Positions 1-8,805 are shown, numbered from the stretch's first letter. The stretch: 61,874 bases of DNA from Oceanobacillus neutriphilus (GCF_014645515.1 NZ_BMLW01000022.1:295-62168), one strand, 5' to 3'. Program-made: numbers and translations. The notes: generated by a model not told the origin, from the letters alone.

Positions 1-13
1 GCCAGGCACATTG

Positions 14-50
14 AAAAAGAGTTAAGCTTAAATGCTTGGCTCTTTTTTTT
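14..50 (+). terminator. Rho-independent terminator of a gene upstream of the window
   Basis: An AAAGAGTTAAGC arm pairs with GCTTGGCTCTTT (two T-G wobbles) and is followed by eight T. It would end transcription entering from the left. On the other strand it lies beyond the end of the DUF1697 gene. Confidence 0.7.
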
Positions 51-189
51 GAGTAAGTAAAAGTATTAGAGGACTAAAGAGAAGCTCCGCGTGTGCTTTT
101 GGGATCAATCTAACTTGTCCAGCTAAGAAGCATTGTAATTACTTGCATCACCAATGTTTCGAAGTTTTGATATTTTTTACCTAAACTAT

Positions 190-747
190 TTATTCTGCTG
201 CTTTAACTATTTCCGCCAATTTATTGACTGTTTTCCAATTACGAGTTGTAGACTGAATATCTAATTTCTGAAGCTGATTTGCGAGTTTCGAATTGCGAAT
301 ACTATTATGAAAAAGAAGATAGATTTCTTTGTTTTGAATATGATATTTTTCATTTTTATTTTGGAATTTTTGTAAGCTTTCTAAATTAACTTTAGACAGA
401 TTGCTTGAGAAAAAAGCCACATAGAGACTCTCTCCTATAGAATCTGCTTCAGCCTTTGTGATCTCTTCAGTGGAAAAGGGACAAGCTGTCGTTATCTGTT
501 CCAATTCCTCTCTAGTTCTTAAAGTCACCGGAATGGAAAGTCTGTAATCTTGCATAATTTTATGCTCTATTTCCTCGCTAAGTTTCTTTTCCTGCTTACC
601 TGATTGAAATAAAATATTTCCGCTTTGTATATATGTACGAACGTTTTCTAAACCTATTGCTGTAAGCGATTCTCGTAATTCCGCCATCTTGATCTTATTT
701 TTTCCTCCTACATTAATACCTCGTAACAATGCAATATATACTGTCAT
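190..747 (-). CDS. DUF1697 family protein
   Basis: The 185-residue product begins with the family signature LRGINVGG and continues with a K-rich stretch and a 'TYIQSGN' motif, both typical of DUF1697. Length matches the family (about 180 residues). The biochemical role of the family is not established; members are small soluble alpha/beta proteins. The start ATG at 747 follows a GGAGCTG-type ribosome site. The gene stands alone, divergent from the leader/yidC unit, and nothing nearby suggests a pathway. Recognition of the family is firm; function is unknown. Confidence 0.85.
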   Translation of the reverse strand: MTVYIALLRGINVGGKNKIKMAELRESLTAIGLENVRTYIQSGNILFQSGKQEKKLSEEIEHKIMQDYRLSIPVTLRTREELEQITTACPFSTEEITKAEADSIGESLYVAFFSSNLSKVNLESLQKFQNKNEKYHIQNKEIYLLFHNSIRNSKLANQLQKLDIQSTTRNWKTVNKLAEIVKAAE

Positions 748-889
748 ATTCCGCCAGCTCCTTTAGTGTAAGTGTAGTCGGGTATTTTTATATTATTTTA
801 CTCTATGACCTAAATTAATACAAAAGCAAAGCAATAATAATCTGCCTTTTTTCTCAAAGTAGCTGCAGTTAGGAAATCCTTTATTTTTT

Positions 890-898
890 TGATATAAT
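890..898 (+). promoter_or_regulatory. Extended -10 promoter for the leader-yidC unit
   Basis: TGATATAAT is a perfect extended -10 element (TGN plus TATAAT), 35 bases before the ribosome site of the leader ORF. No good -35 box is seen at the right distance, which is usual for extended -10 promoters. Confidence 0.5.
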
Positions 899-949
899 TA
901 TAATCAGCTTAAACATTAACTTTTAAATTAGTAAAGGAGGTGAGTAACT

Positions 950-1324
950 GTGTTTTTGGAATTGTTTGATAATGCGCTCTTGGATTCTTCCATCTTTTAT
1001 ATGTATTTTGGTGTTGTTTTGATGACAATGGGAATTATGTATTTTGTTAACCTGCACCATAATATCCCGGTTATCTATGAATACTCTTTTGCCAGCAAAC
1101 ACCAGAATATTAAAATAAATATAAATCAGATGGGGAAGACATTAATTATTAATGAACCCTTTATGATTTGGCTTATTATTACATTTAAAAGAGTAGATCA
1201 AAAAGATGATAAAACAGACAATACACCCTCTTATTTTAAAAATGAGTTTAAAATAAGAGGAGGACAATTATGGAAAAACATGGCTTACTCACAGCCTTTA
1301 AAAAATACAGGTTTTTCTTTTTAG
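950..1324 (+). CDS. Candidate MifM-like arrest leader peptide controlling yidC
   Basis: A 124-residue ORF with a GTG start and a near-perfect AAAGGAGG ribosome site (933-940). It has one N-terminal membrane segment (about residues 15-34), then a polar stretch, a hydrophobic run with Trp74, F-K-R at 79-81 and an acidic cluster (D83, D86, D87, D90). It overlaps the downstream yidC start by 55 bases in another frame. In B. subtilis, MifM sits directly upstream of yidC2, stalls ribosomes near an acidic C-terminal cluster when membrane insertion fails, and thereby opens a hairpin hiding the yidC2 ribosome site. Layout, topology and the hairpin here fit that model; sequence similarity is judged only from memory. 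Alternative: an unrelated small membrane protein. Confidence 0.6.
   Translation: MFLELFDNALLDSSIFYMYFGVVLMTMGIMYFVNLHHNIPVIYEYSFASKHQNIKININQMGKTLIINEPFMIWLIITFKRVDQKDDKTDNTPSYFKNEFKIRGGQLWKNMAYSQPLKNTGFSF
1227..1260 (+). promoter_or_regulatory. Hairpin masking the yidC ribosome-binding site
   Basis: A perfect 14-bp stem: CCTCTTATTTTAAA (1227-1240) pairs with TTTAAAATAAGAGG (1247-1260) around the loop AATGAG. The 3' arm contains the 5' half of the AAGAGGAGG ribosome site of yidC (1255-1263). The 5' arm begins inside codon 93 of the leader ORF, so a ribosome halted around codons 87-90 would melt its base and free the site. Confidence 0.8.
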
Positions 1325-2052
1325 TATTACTGCTTGTTTTAGCACTTGCAGGATGTGGAGGTAATAACGCACCTATCGATAGCTCATCAACAGGATTCTT
1401 TGATCATTATTTTGTATATACCTTTTCCTTGCTGATCAAAAAGATCGCTTCTTTATTTCAGGGGAACTTCGGAATTGCTATTGTATTGATTACAATTATT
1501 ATCAGATTTGTATTAATGCCATTCTTTATCAAGCAGTCAAAGAATAGTAAAGACTCGCAAAAGAAAATGGCAGTCATGAAGCCTGAGATGGATGAAATTC
1601 AAAAGAAATATAAAGGAAAGAGCAATACAGAAGATCAGTTAAGTATGCAGAGAGAGCTGAGTGAGGTTTATAAAAAACACGATTTTAATCCTGCAAAGAT
1701 GGCTGTAGGGTGTTTGCCGCTGATCATTCAAATGCCAATTCTCCTGGGATTCTATTATGCTATTAGGCGGACCCCGGAAATAGCTGAACACTCATTTCTG
1801 TGGTTTAACCTAGGAGAGACCGATATTTTGTTTGTTGTTTTTGCAGTACTTATTTATTATCTGCAGGCAAGAGTAAGTCTTATTGGTCTGGATGAAGCTC
1901 AGCGAAAGCAAATGGCTATTATGAGCTTTATATCCCCAATTATGATTGGGCTCGTCTCCTTAAGTGCACCTGCAGCGCTGCCTTTGTATTGGGCTGTTGG
2001 TGGAATGTTTATGATTGTACAGACGCTGATTATAAAAAAATATGTGCATTAA
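1270..2052 (+). CDS. yidC: Membrane protein insertase YidC/OxaA (YidC2 type)
   Basis: A 260-residue YidC/Oxa1 family insertase that helps place proteins into the cytoplasmic membrane, alone or with SecYEG. It starts with a lipoprotein signal and lipobox (LAGC, Cys29), followed by the five-helix core. Arg79 in the first core helix matches the conserved Arg of the hydrophilic groove, and a K-rich cytoplasmic coiled region lies at about residues 90-135. Length and lipobox match SpoIIIJ/YqjG of Bacillus. The start ATG follows AAGAGGAGG, which is buried in a hairpin overlapping the upstream leader ORF. That context suggests the inducible second copy (YidC2/YqjG) rather than the housekeeping SpoIIIJ, which normally follows rnpA near the origin. 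Confidence 0.93.
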   Translation: MEKHGLLTAFKKYRFFFLVLLLVLALAGCGGNNAPIDSSSTGFFDHYFVYTFSLLIKKIASLFQGNFGIAIVLITIIIRFVLMPFFIKQSKNSKDSQKKMAVMKPEMDEIQKKYKGKSNTEDQLSMQRELSEVYKKHDFNPAKMAVGCLPLIIQMPILLGFYYAIRRTPEIAEHSFLWFNLGETDILFVVFAVLIYYLQARVSLIGLDEAQRKQMAIMSFISPIMIGLVSLSAPAALPLYWAVGGMFMIVQTLIIKKYVH

Positions 2053-2136
2053 TAAGAGAGACTGATACATGCATAAAGAAAATATAAATTTTCTTTCCAT
2101 ACTAAATCAGATTGATAAGTCTCAATAACTGACTGT

Positions 2137-2187
2137 AAAAACGCCTATGTTGTCTAGTTTAATAGATAACATAAGCGTTTTTTTTAT
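2137..2187 (+). terminator. Bidirectional terminator between yidC and the convergent membrane gene
   Basis: AAAACGCcTATGTTGTCTA pairs with TAGATAACATAAGCGTTTT, flanked by A-rich sequence on the left and eight T on the right. It can serve both converging genes. Confidence 0.85.
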
Positions 2188-2211
2188 AAATATAATTATC
2201 AGATAAACAAT

Positions 2212-2985
2212 CTATTTGCCTGTTATTACTGCTTCGAAGGTTTCAACCTTTTGCTTTGTAGTAAACGAATGCTCGTTCCATTCACTGGGATGAAAAGAAT
2301 TTTTTCTTGGTTCAATGAGGAGCTGCTCAGAGTTTGGGGCAATTGTAATATCTTCAAACAACTTTACAGTGATAGGCTCATCATCTTCGTCAAACAATAA
2401 TAAAAATATATTTCCGTTATATGGGATGCTTCCATTATTTTTTATGTAAAAGTAATTTTCATAGGATCTGCTCGTACGTGGCTGCATCAATGGATCGTAT
2501 GATGAATCAATTAGCCCAACCATTATATTCTTATCCTCTTCAATCATTGCTTCCTCCATATGTGGATTTGCAAATAATCCCTCTTTTGTATCCAGCCTGT
2601 CCACATATAAATATTTATGTCCTAAAGGAATTATCCAAATGAAAAAGAGTATAGTGAACAGGAAGAAAGTAGCAATTGCTTGAATAGATAATTTTTCTGC
2701 TTTTTTTATTTTGATGTAGATAGTGTGATAAATATACATGGCAATTGTGCCGACTAACAGGACAAGAACAAAGGTATTTAAATTTTCTTTATCCGGTAAA
2801 ATATTTAAATTATAAACGTTGTAATAATATAAATGACCAATAGATGTAAATAATAAAACAAGCAGAGCTTCTATTAAGTAATAAGAGCGTAATCTAAGTT
2901 TTTTATTTTTTAATACTGAAAATAATACAAATGCAATAAATGGAAGTATAATTAGCAGGAGCAGGATAAAGGCTGTTATAGTCAA
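2212..2985 (-). CDS. Unknown four-helix membrane protein with extracytoplasmic domain
   Basis: A 257-residue protein with four hydrophobic segments (about residues 3-24, 34-55, 71-88 and 101-124). A roughly 130-residue hydrophilic C-terminal part follows and appears to lie outside the membrane; its predicted beta-rich stretches and NNG turn recall an immunoglobulin-like or FxLYD-type fold, but no family is recognised. The start ATG lies behind an AAGGAGAATATTG ribosome site. It converges on yidC and stands alone. No function is proposed. Confidence 0.7.
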   Translation of the reverse strand: MTITAFILLLLIILPFIAFVLFSVLKNKKLRLRSYYLIEALLVLLFTSIGHLYYYNVYNLNILPDKENLNTFVLVLLVGTIAMYIYHTIYIKIKKAEKLSIQAIATFFLFTILFFIWIIPLGHKYLYVDRLDTKEGLFANPHMEEAMIEEDKNIMVGLIDSSYDPLMQPRTSRSYENYFYIKNNGSIPYNGNIFLLLFDEDDEPITVKLFEDITIAPNSEQLLIEPRKNSFHPSEWNEHSFTTKQKVETFEAVITGK

Positions 2986-3228
2986 TTCAATATTCTCCTT
3001 ATTATTATTTGGTGCTTTTTGAAATTATAAATGATATAGATTAAATGTAATATATTAACAAATTATATCAGATGATGCGTTTAATGATAATAGATGTTTT
3101 AAAGAAGTCATATATCGGTATCTACTATAAAGTAATTATTTAATATGATTCAAAACAGTTATAATCAACTCGCATTCTGGGTAAACTTATAGATAAGCAA
3201 TTAAAAATAAAAAAGTTTTAAAAAGGTA
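2986..3228. other. AT-rich intergenic stretch
   Basis: The gap between the membrane-protein gene and the tRNA promoter is AT-rich, with no convincing ORF or stable hairpin. It must carry the promoter of the leftward membrane gene, but no clear box pair stands out. Confidence 0.5.
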
Positions 3229-3257
3229 TTGCATTATTCCTTAAAAGAAGATATAAT
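3229..3257 (+). promoter_or_regulatory. Sigma-A promoter of the tRNA pair
   Basis: TTGCAT and TATAAT are separated by exactly 17 bases, 50 bases upstream of the first tRNA. Confidence 0.75.
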
Positions 3258-3306
3258 AAATCTTGTCCTTAAATAAGGAATTGAAAAAAATACTAATTAT
3301 TCATAT

Positions 3307-3383
<77 letters not shown>

Positions 3384-3441
3384 AATAAGATCCAGATTCA
3401 CCATCGAAGTACTGGATAAACAGTGAAATGTTACATACTTA

Positions 3442-3518
3442 GGTCCGGTAGTTCAGTTGGTTAGAATGCCTGCCTGTCACGCAGGAGGTCGCGGGTTCGA
3501 GTCCCGTCCGGACCGCCA
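3442..3518 (+). tRNA. tRNA-Asp (GTC)
   Basis: A 77-base cloverleaf: acceptor arm GGTCCGG/CCGGACC, anticodon loop CTGTCAC (GTC), T arm GCGGGTTCGAGTCCCGT and encoded CCA. It is co-transcribed with the initiator tRNA 58 bases upstream. Confidence 0.95.
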
Positions 3519-3545
3519 TGATTTTTAAAATAATAGTAAACTGCA

Positions 3546-3580
3546 ACACATGGTTTCCGCTAAGAAACATGTGTTTTTTT
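3546..3580 (+). terminator. Terminator of the tRNA operon
   Basis: ACACATGGTTTC pairs with GAAACATGTGT (one bulge), followed by seven T, 28 bases after tRNA-Asp. Confidence 0.85.
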
Positions 3581-3827
3581 AATGCCATAAATGAGACAGT
3601 ATGGTTAATCAGACTGTAAATAAGTAAAAAGGTTCGAAGCAATAATTTGTAGTCATTTTTATGACATAAATTTTTATTTTTTGCCTTTGATTTGCTATGA
3701 TAAGTAATAGATTAAATAGAATGTATTTACATTTCCTTATTAATACAAGGATGTGGCTGGCTCGAGCATTCTTTAACTCGTAATTTTCTTATACTTTCCC
3801 GACCAGAATAAAGGAATTGGTGATATC
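3581..3827. other. Intergenic region before thiL
   Basis: No gene is seen. A TATGATAAGT hexamer near 3697 may be the -10 of the thiL-tsa operon, but its -35 partner is poor. No TPP riboswitch (THI box) was recognised. Confidence 0.4.
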
Positions 3828-4787
3828 GTGGATGAATTTTCATTTATTAATGCCATTAAACCAAAAGCATATAATCAACCGACATTGATCAAAGGAATTG
3901 GTGATGATGCTGCCGTTTTTCGCAGCACCTCAGACGTTGTCACAACAGTAGATACTTTTGTAGAGGATATTCATTTTTCTTTAGAGACGATGGAGCCTTT
4001 TCATATCGGGTATCGTGTACTTGCTGCAAATATTAGTGATTTAGCAGCAATGGGGGCAAAACCGGCCTTTTATCTGGTTTCTATGTGTATTCCAAAAAAG
4101 TGGAATCAGGAGGCATTAGAGGGAATTTATCAGGGAATGAATGAGCTTGCGTCAATGTATCAAATGGATTTAATTGGCGGAGACACGGTGTCGAGTGATC
4201 GTTTAATGATCTCCATTACGGCAATGGGCTATGTGTCAAAAGAAAGAGCAAGGTATCGAAGCCATGCGAGGCCGGGAGATATTATCTTTGCAACAGGAAC
4301 ATTGGGCGATTCAAGAGCTGGACTTGAGATACTGCTGCATCAGCAGAAATGTAAGGACAAAGACTATTATATAAAACGCCATCGGTTGCCGCAGCCAAGA
4401 GCAGCATTTGCGTTAGGATTGCGGGAAATAGAACGTGTGGCATTAAATGATATTAGTGACGGGATTTCAAATGAAGCAAATGAGATAGCAGAGGCTTCCG
4501 GAGTGGAACTTATTATTATAGAAGAGAAGATTCCTGTTTCTCAAACCTTTCATCAGTTTTCTGAGAAGCAGCAGTACGAATGGAAACTGTCAGGTGGAGA
4601 AGACTTTGAACTTTTAGGGACAGTATCCAAGCAGGAATGGGCGAGGGTACAGGAAATCGCTTATCAGGAAAATACCCCGATTAAGCAGATTGGGTATGTA
4701 CGTGAATCGGATGAACCGCGTGTTCTTATTCAATCACAGGAAGAGGTAAAGCAATTAACGAAAAGTGGATACACACATTTAAAGTAG
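3828..4787 (+). CDS. thiL: Thiamine-monophosphate kinase ThiL
   Basis: A 319-residue ATP-dependent kinase that converts thiamine monophosphate to thiamine pyrophosphate, the last step of cofactor synthesis. It carries the AIR-synthase-like motifs: GIGDDAAVF near residue 24, the GGDTVSS metal/ATP segment near 117 and GGEDFELLGT near 257. Length equals that of B. subtilis ThiL. GTG is the likely start, with AAGGAATTGGTG before it. It heads the operon thiL-tsaE-tsaB-rimI-tsaD, an order also found in Bacillus; stop and next start nearly touch, indicating co-transcription. Confidence 0.95.
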   Translation: MDEFSFINAIKPKAYNQPTLIKGIGDDAAVFRSTSDVVTTVDTFVEDIHFSLETMEPFHIGYRVLAANISDLAAMGAKPAFYLVSMCIPKKWNQEALEGIYQGMNELASMYQMDLIGGDTVSSDRLMISITAMGYVSKERARYRSHARPGDIIFATGTLGDSRAGLEILLHQQKCKDKDYYIKRHRLPQPRAAFALGLREIERVALNDISDGISNEANEIAEASGVELIIIEEKIPVSQTFHQFSEKQQYEWKLSGGEDFELLGTVSKQEWARVQEIAYQENTPIKQIGYVRESDEPRVLIQSQEEVKQLTKSGYTHLK

Positions 4788-4796
4788 GTGGATGCG

Positions 4797-5243
4797 TTGC
4801 AAATGCTTTTAAGAACAGAAAAGGATACACAGGATTTTGCATACCGGTTAGCGCAAGAATTACAGCCAAATGATGTCTTGACCCTTGAAGGACAATTAGG
4901 TGTCGGAAAGACTGCCTTTACGAAAGGACTGGCAAAAGGGATGGATATTAAGCGGAATATCAGCAGTCCGACTTTTACCATTGTAAAGGAATACCGTGGC
5001 CGCCTGCCGCTTTATCATATGGATGTGTATCGTCTGGAGAATTCGATGGAGGATATCGGCTTTGATGACTATTTCTTTGCGGGTGGCATTACCGTGATTG
5101 AATGGGCCAGTTTTATTGAAGATTTTCTGCCAAAAGAACGTTTGGATATTACGCTTCGTTATGCTGATAATGTTAACCAGCGTGAAATAACACTTACTCC
5201 TTTCGGGGAGCATTTTGAACAAGTTGTCAAAGCATTGAGTTAG
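4797..5243 (+). CDS. tsaE: tRNA t6A threonylcarbamoyladenosine ATPase TsaE
   Basis: A P-loop ATPase of about 148 residues (YdiB/YjeE family) that works with TsaB and TsaD to complete t6A37 on ANN-decoding tRNAs. The Walker A motif GQLGVGKTAF is followed by SSPTF and the late 'VIEWASF' segment, both family hallmarks. Three in-frame starts exist: GTG 4788, which overlaps the AGGTGG ribosome site at 4786-4791; TTG 4797, at a 5-base spacing; and ATG 4803, at 11 bases. TTG or ATG is favoured. The gene follows thiL without a gap and precedes tsaB. Confidence 0.92.
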   Translation: MQMLLRTEKDTQDFAYRLAQELQPNDVLTLEGQLGVGKTAFTKGLAKGMDIKRNISSPTFTIVKEYRGRLPLYHMDVYRLENSMEDIGFDDYFFAGGITVIEWASFIEDFLPKERLDITLRYADNVNQREITLTPFGEHFEQVVKALS

Positions 5244-5253
5244 GAGTTTTTGT

Positions 5254-5958
5254 ATGAAAATACTTGCGATGGATACTTCCAATCAAGTTTTAAGTGTGGC
5301 ATTATTAGATGATAAACAACTCATTGGTGAAATCACCACCAATATTGCTAAAAATCACTCTGTGCGTTTAATGCCTGCAGTGGAAAAGCTGATGAAGGAT
5401 GTGAATGTGAAGCCTTCTGAATTAGATCGGATTATTGTTGCCCAAGGACCAGGCTCTTATACAGGGGTTCGAATTGGCCTGGCCACAGCTAAAACAATGG
5501 CCTGGGCATTAGATATTCCGGTTATCGGTGTGTCAAGCCTGGAAGCATTAGCTTATCAGGGGATTTTATTTGATGGAATCATATGCCCATTTTTTGATGC
5601 CAGACGTGGTTTAGTTTACACGGGCGCCTTTCAATGGAAAAATGAGAAGCTTGAAATAGTGATGGAAGAAGAAAATATATTAATGACAGAATGGCTTGTA
5701 AAGCTGCAAAAAACAGGAGAAAGAGTGCTGTTTTTAAGCCAGGACACAGAGGCTTTTAAAGAGCTTATTACAGAGTATTTACAGGATAAGGCTGTATTCG
5801 CTGATAAATCATTTCAGCTTCCAAGAGCGGCCCATTTGGCTCTATTAGGTGAAGACAGAGAAGCTGGTTCTGTTCATACGCTTGTTCCGAATTATCTCCG
5901 TTTGGCAGAGGCCGAAGCCAATTGGCAAAAAAAGCAAAAGGAAAAAGCAGACTCATGA
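5254..5958 (+). CDS. tsaB: tRNA t6A protein TsaB
   Basis: A 234-residue inactive ASKHA-fold partner of TsaD in the t6A complex. It begins ILAMDTSN, has the GPGSYTGVRIGL loop near residue 69 and the YLR-A-AE tail typical of YdiC/YeaZ. The start ATG follows TAGGAG. The stop overlaps the rimI start in an ATGA arrangement, indicating translational coupling. Confidence 0.95.
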   Translation: MKILAMDTSNQVLSVALLDDKQLIGEITTNIAKNHSVRLMPAVEKLMKDVNVKPSELDRIIVAQGPGSYTGVRIGLATAKTMAWALDIPVIGVSSLEALAYQGILFDGIICPFFDARRGLVYTGAFQWKNEKLEIVMEEENILMTEWLVKLQKTGERVLFLSQDTEAFKELITEYLQDKAVFADKSFQLPRAAHLALLGEDREAGSVHTLVPNYLRLAEAEANWQKKQKEKADS

Positions 5959-6404
5959 GCGAGATTATTATTCGGCAGATGAATCTGGAGGATGTTCCAG
6001 GAGTACTCGAAGTAGAGAAGGCGTCTTTTACAGGACCATGGGATGCGGAGATTTTTTATAAAGAGCTGTGTGAAAATGATCATGCTTATTATTTTGTTAC
6101 CTGTCTGGATGAAAGAATTATTGGCTATATCGGAACGTGGATCGTATTTGAAGATGGACAAATTACAAACTTTGCTATACATCCCGATGTGCGTGGACGT
6201 AAAATCGGTGAAAAGCTATTTGGATATGCTCTAACATTTATGACTGGCAAAGGAGTAGAACGGCTGTCCTTAGAGGTGCGTGTTTCTAATATAGCCGCAC
6301 AGTCTTTATATAAGAAATTCGGGCTTGTTCCCGGCGGAATCCGAAAGCATTATTATACGGATAATTTTGAAGATGCTATTGTAATGTGGGTGAATTTAAA
6401 ATGA
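5955..6404 (+). CDS. rimI: Ribosomal protein bS18 alanine N-acetyltransferase RimI
   Basis: A 149-residue GNAT enzyme that acetylates the N-terminal alanine of bS18 or similar substrates. The acetyl-CoA loop is '[13 protein letters not shown]' (Q/RxxGxG/A type), followed by the [16 protein letters not shown] signature of RimI. The start at 5955 gives the family N-terminus [12 protein letters not shown] and overlaps the tsaB stop by four bases. An upstream TTG at 5922 would extend it into tsaB without benefit. Confidence 0.93.
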   Translation: MSEIIIRQMNLEDVPGVLEVEKASFTGPWDAEIFYKELCENDHAYYFVTCLDERIIGYIGTWIVFEDGQITNFAIHPDVRGRKIGEKLFGYALTFMTGKGVERLSLEVRVSNIAAQSLYKKFGLVPGGIRKHYYTDNFEDAIVMWVNLK

Positions 6405-7411
6405 AAAAAAATACGATAATTTTAGGCATAGAAACAAGCTGTGATGAAACAGCTGCATCGATTGTAAAGAACGGACGCGAAATCCTTTCTAACGTGGTTG
6501 CTTCTCAAATTGAAAGCCATAAACGTTTTGGCGGTGTTGTTCCTGAAATAGCCTCCAGACATCATGTAGAGCAAATTACAATGGTTTTAGAAGAAGCAGT
6601 AAAACAGGCAGAAGTAACCTGGGATGATATTGATGCAATTGCTGTCACAGAGGGGCCGGGATTAGTAGGGGCGCTTCTTGTTGGCGTCAATGCAGCGAAA
6701 GCTCTCGCCTTTGCAAAAAATAAGCCGCTTATTGGTGTACATCACATTGCCGGACATATTTATGCAAACCGTTTGGAAAATGAGTTTGCTTTTCCTTTAT
6801 TAGCCCTGATTGTCTCAGGAGGGCATACAGAGCTTGTCATTATGAAAGACCATTATGATTATGAGCTAATCGGTGAAACAAGAGATGACGCAGCAGGAGA
6901 GGCTTATGATAAAGTTGCAAGAATGCTGAATCTGCCTTATCCAGGCGGCCCGGAAATTGATCGTTTAAGCGCTGAAGGAAAAGCAACTATTGATTTTCCG
7001 CGCGCATGGCTGGAGGAAGGAAGCTATGACTTTAGCTTTAGTGGTTTAAAATCGGCTGTCATAAATACACTGCATAATGCAGAGCAGCGTGGTGAGACTT
7101 TAACCCCTGCTGACGTTGCAGCAAGCTTTCAGCAAAGTGTTATTGAAGTACTAACGGAGAAAGCATATCGTGCAGCACAGGAGTATAATGTGAAGCAGGT
7201 TATTGTTGCCGGTGGTGTTGCAGCAAATAAAGGCTTGCGGAAGAGTTTGAAAAACCGTTTTAGCAGCGAAGATATTGATTTGTACATTCCTCCGATCCAT
7301 TTATGTACAGATAATGCAGCTATGATTGCGGCTGCCGGAACGATTTTATATGAAAAAGAAAAATTTGCTGAACTTGATTTAAACGCAAATCCTTCTTTAA
7401 TGTTAGAATAA
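6401..7411 (+). CDS. tsaD: tRNA t6A transferase TsaD
   Basis: A 336-residue catalytic subunit that moves the threonylcarbamoyl group to A37 of tRNA. It shows the N-terminal [11 protein letters not shown] motif, the metal-binding HHIAGH motif near 109-114, SGGHTELV and the VAGGVAAN nucleotide loop. ATG 6401 overlaps the rimI stop (ATGA); a GTG at 6386 would add five residues inside rimI. It is the last gene of the thiL-tsa operon; no strong terminator lies between it and the SEDS gene 160 bases on. Confidence 0.96.
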   Translation: MKKNTIILGIETSCDETAASIVKNGREILSNVVASQIESHKRFGGVVPEIASRHHVEQITMVLEEAVKQAEVTWDDIDAIAVTEGPGLVGALLVGVNAAKALAFAKNKPLIGVHHIAGHIYANRLENEFAFPLLALIVSGGHTELVIMKDHYDYELIGETRDDAAGEAYDKVARMLNLPYPGGPEIDRLSAEGKATIDFPRAWLEEGSYDFSFSGLKSAVINTLHNAEQRGETLTPADVAASFQQSVIEVLTEKAYRAAQEYNVKQVIVAGGVAANKGLRKSLKNRFSSEDIDLYIPPIHLCTDNAAMIAAAGTILYEKEKFAELDLNANPSLMLE

Positions 7412-7574
7412 GAATAGCTGATCAACGTCAAAGCCTACGGATAAATATGTGATGCAGTCTTTATGGAATAATTGGCTATTTTGAATTTTCGCTAACGATA
7501 ATTATGAAGAATGAAGGCAGGAGCAGCTTCATAAAATGACAGGATAGCGACAGAAGAAATTTGGTGGGAGTCCG

Positions 7575-8750
7575 ATGAACAAAAAACAAAATTATTACTT
7601 TCAAACCGATTTAATCTTATTATTGCTTGCTTTTGCAATAATAAGCTTTTTAGCAATATATAACGCACAGCAATTAGGGCAGTATGCCGGTAATAACTTT
7701 TTAGTGAAACAAATGGCTTTTTATGTGATTGGTATTGGTATGATTGCAGCTGTTCAGTTTTTAGACTTGGAGCAGTTGTATAAAACAAGTCTCTATATTT
7801 ATTTAGCAGGTGTTATTTTATTAGCATTTATCCCTATCAGTCCAGATATTATTGCAGCTCCGCGAAATGGTGCAAAAAGCTGGTACACTTTTATACCTGG
7901 TCTGACTATTCAGCCAGCGGAGTTTGTTAAGATATCTACAATTCTTTTTCTGGCAGCAGTTATCAGCAAACATAAGGAAAAGTTTGAAGTAAGTACTTTA
8001 AAGACAGATATTCAGCTGCTCGGAAAGCTGTTATTATATACTGCAATCCCGGTGTTCCTGATTATGCTGCAGCCGGACTTCGGAACAGCAATGGTATATC
8101 TGTTTATTACAGGCGTGCTGATTATTTTATCCGGGATCAATTGGAAGATTATATCTACTCTGATTCTTTCAGGAGTTGCTGTTATAGCGGCTGCTTTATT
8201 TATTGTTATTGAGTTTCCGGGATTTGCCGAAGATACTCTTGGAGTAAAGCCCTATCAAATTGACCGGGTTATGACTTGGTTCGATCCGTCACAGCAGGCA
8301 CCGGATGCTAATTTCCACTTTGAACGTTCCCACATGGCACTTGGATCAGGACAGCTGTTTGGAAAAGGTATGGGGAGTATTGAGGTAAATTACCCGGAAG
8401 CGCAAACGGATTTTATTTTCTCTGTTATAGGAGAAAGCTTTGGATTTGTAGGCAGTGCTTTTGTAGTTCTTCTTTATTTTATGTTTTTATATAAACTAGT
8501 TACGCTTGGATTAAACATATATAAGCACTCACCATTTGGAGCTTATTTCTGTTTTGGGTTTTTAAGCTTAATGCTTGTCCATGTTTTTCAAAACATCGGT
8601 ATGACAGTTGGAATTATGCCGATTACGGGTATTCCTTTACTTTTAATAAGCTATGGGGGAAGCTCGGTAATGTCCACAATGCTGGGTGTAGCAGTTATTT
8701 ATAGAGTGGCCGTGGAAGAAACGATACAGAATGACTATTTATTTAAATAA
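7575..8750 (+). CDS. rodA: SEDS-family peptidoglycan polymerase, RodA type
   Basis: A 391-residue membrane protein with about ten helices, of the RodA/FtsW/SpoVE family that polymerises lipid II together with a class B PBP. The catalytic Asp context QPDFGTA is at 166-172, and the late motif is QNIGMTVGIMPITGIPL followed by LISYGGSS. The G-M-T wording in that motif favours RodA over FtsW. The start ATG follows GGTGGGAG. It is followed by a symmetric terminator and a convergent gene. Several RodA-like paralogs are common in Bacillaceae, so which copy this is cannot be told. Confidence 0.87.
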   Translation: MNKKQNYYFQTDLILLLLAFAIISFLAIYNAQQLGQYAGNNFLVKQMAFYVIGIGMIAAVQFLDLEQLYKTSLYIYLAGVILLAFIPISPDIIAAPRNGAKSWYTFIPGLTIQPAEFVKISTILFLAAVISKHKEKFEVSTLKTDIQLLGKLLLYTAIPVFLIMLQPDFGTAMVYLFITGVLIILSGINWKIISTLILSGVAVIAAALFIVIEFPGFAEDTLGVKPYQIDRVMTWFDPSQQAPDANFHFERSHMALGSGQLFGKGMGSIEVNYPEAQTDFIFSVIGESFGFVGSAFVVLLYFMFLYKLVTLGLNIYKHSPFGAYFCFGFLSLMLVHVFQNIGMTVGIMPITGIPLLLISYGGSSVMSTMLGVAVIYRVAVEETIQNDYLFK

Positions 8751-8760
8751 AATTACAAAA

Positions 8761-8805
8761 AGCAAAAGCGCATGAAAGAATTTTTAATCCTGATGCGCTT
8801 TTGCT
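8761..8805. terminator. Symmetric hairpin between converging rodA and corC-like genes
   Basis: AGCAAAAGCGCAT (8761-8773) pairs perfectly with ATGCGCTTTTGCT (8793-8805). The T and A tracts lie inside the arms, so it can act in both directions. Confidence 0.8.

Noticed and set aside
950..1324. Idea that the ORF before yidC is a frameshifted yidC N-terminus
   Set aside because: yidC has its own complete lipoprotein signal and length, and the upstream ORF has its own strong ribosome site.
3439..3642. 67-codon minus-strand reading frame over tRNA-Asp
   Set aside because: It runs antisense through the tRNA; the 'RTGLEPATSCVTGRHSNQLNY' kind of peptide is a familiar false translation of tRNA genes.
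3581..3827. Possible TPP riboswitch or T-box before thiL
   Set aside because: No THI-box words or T-box sequence (TGGNACCGCG) could be found.
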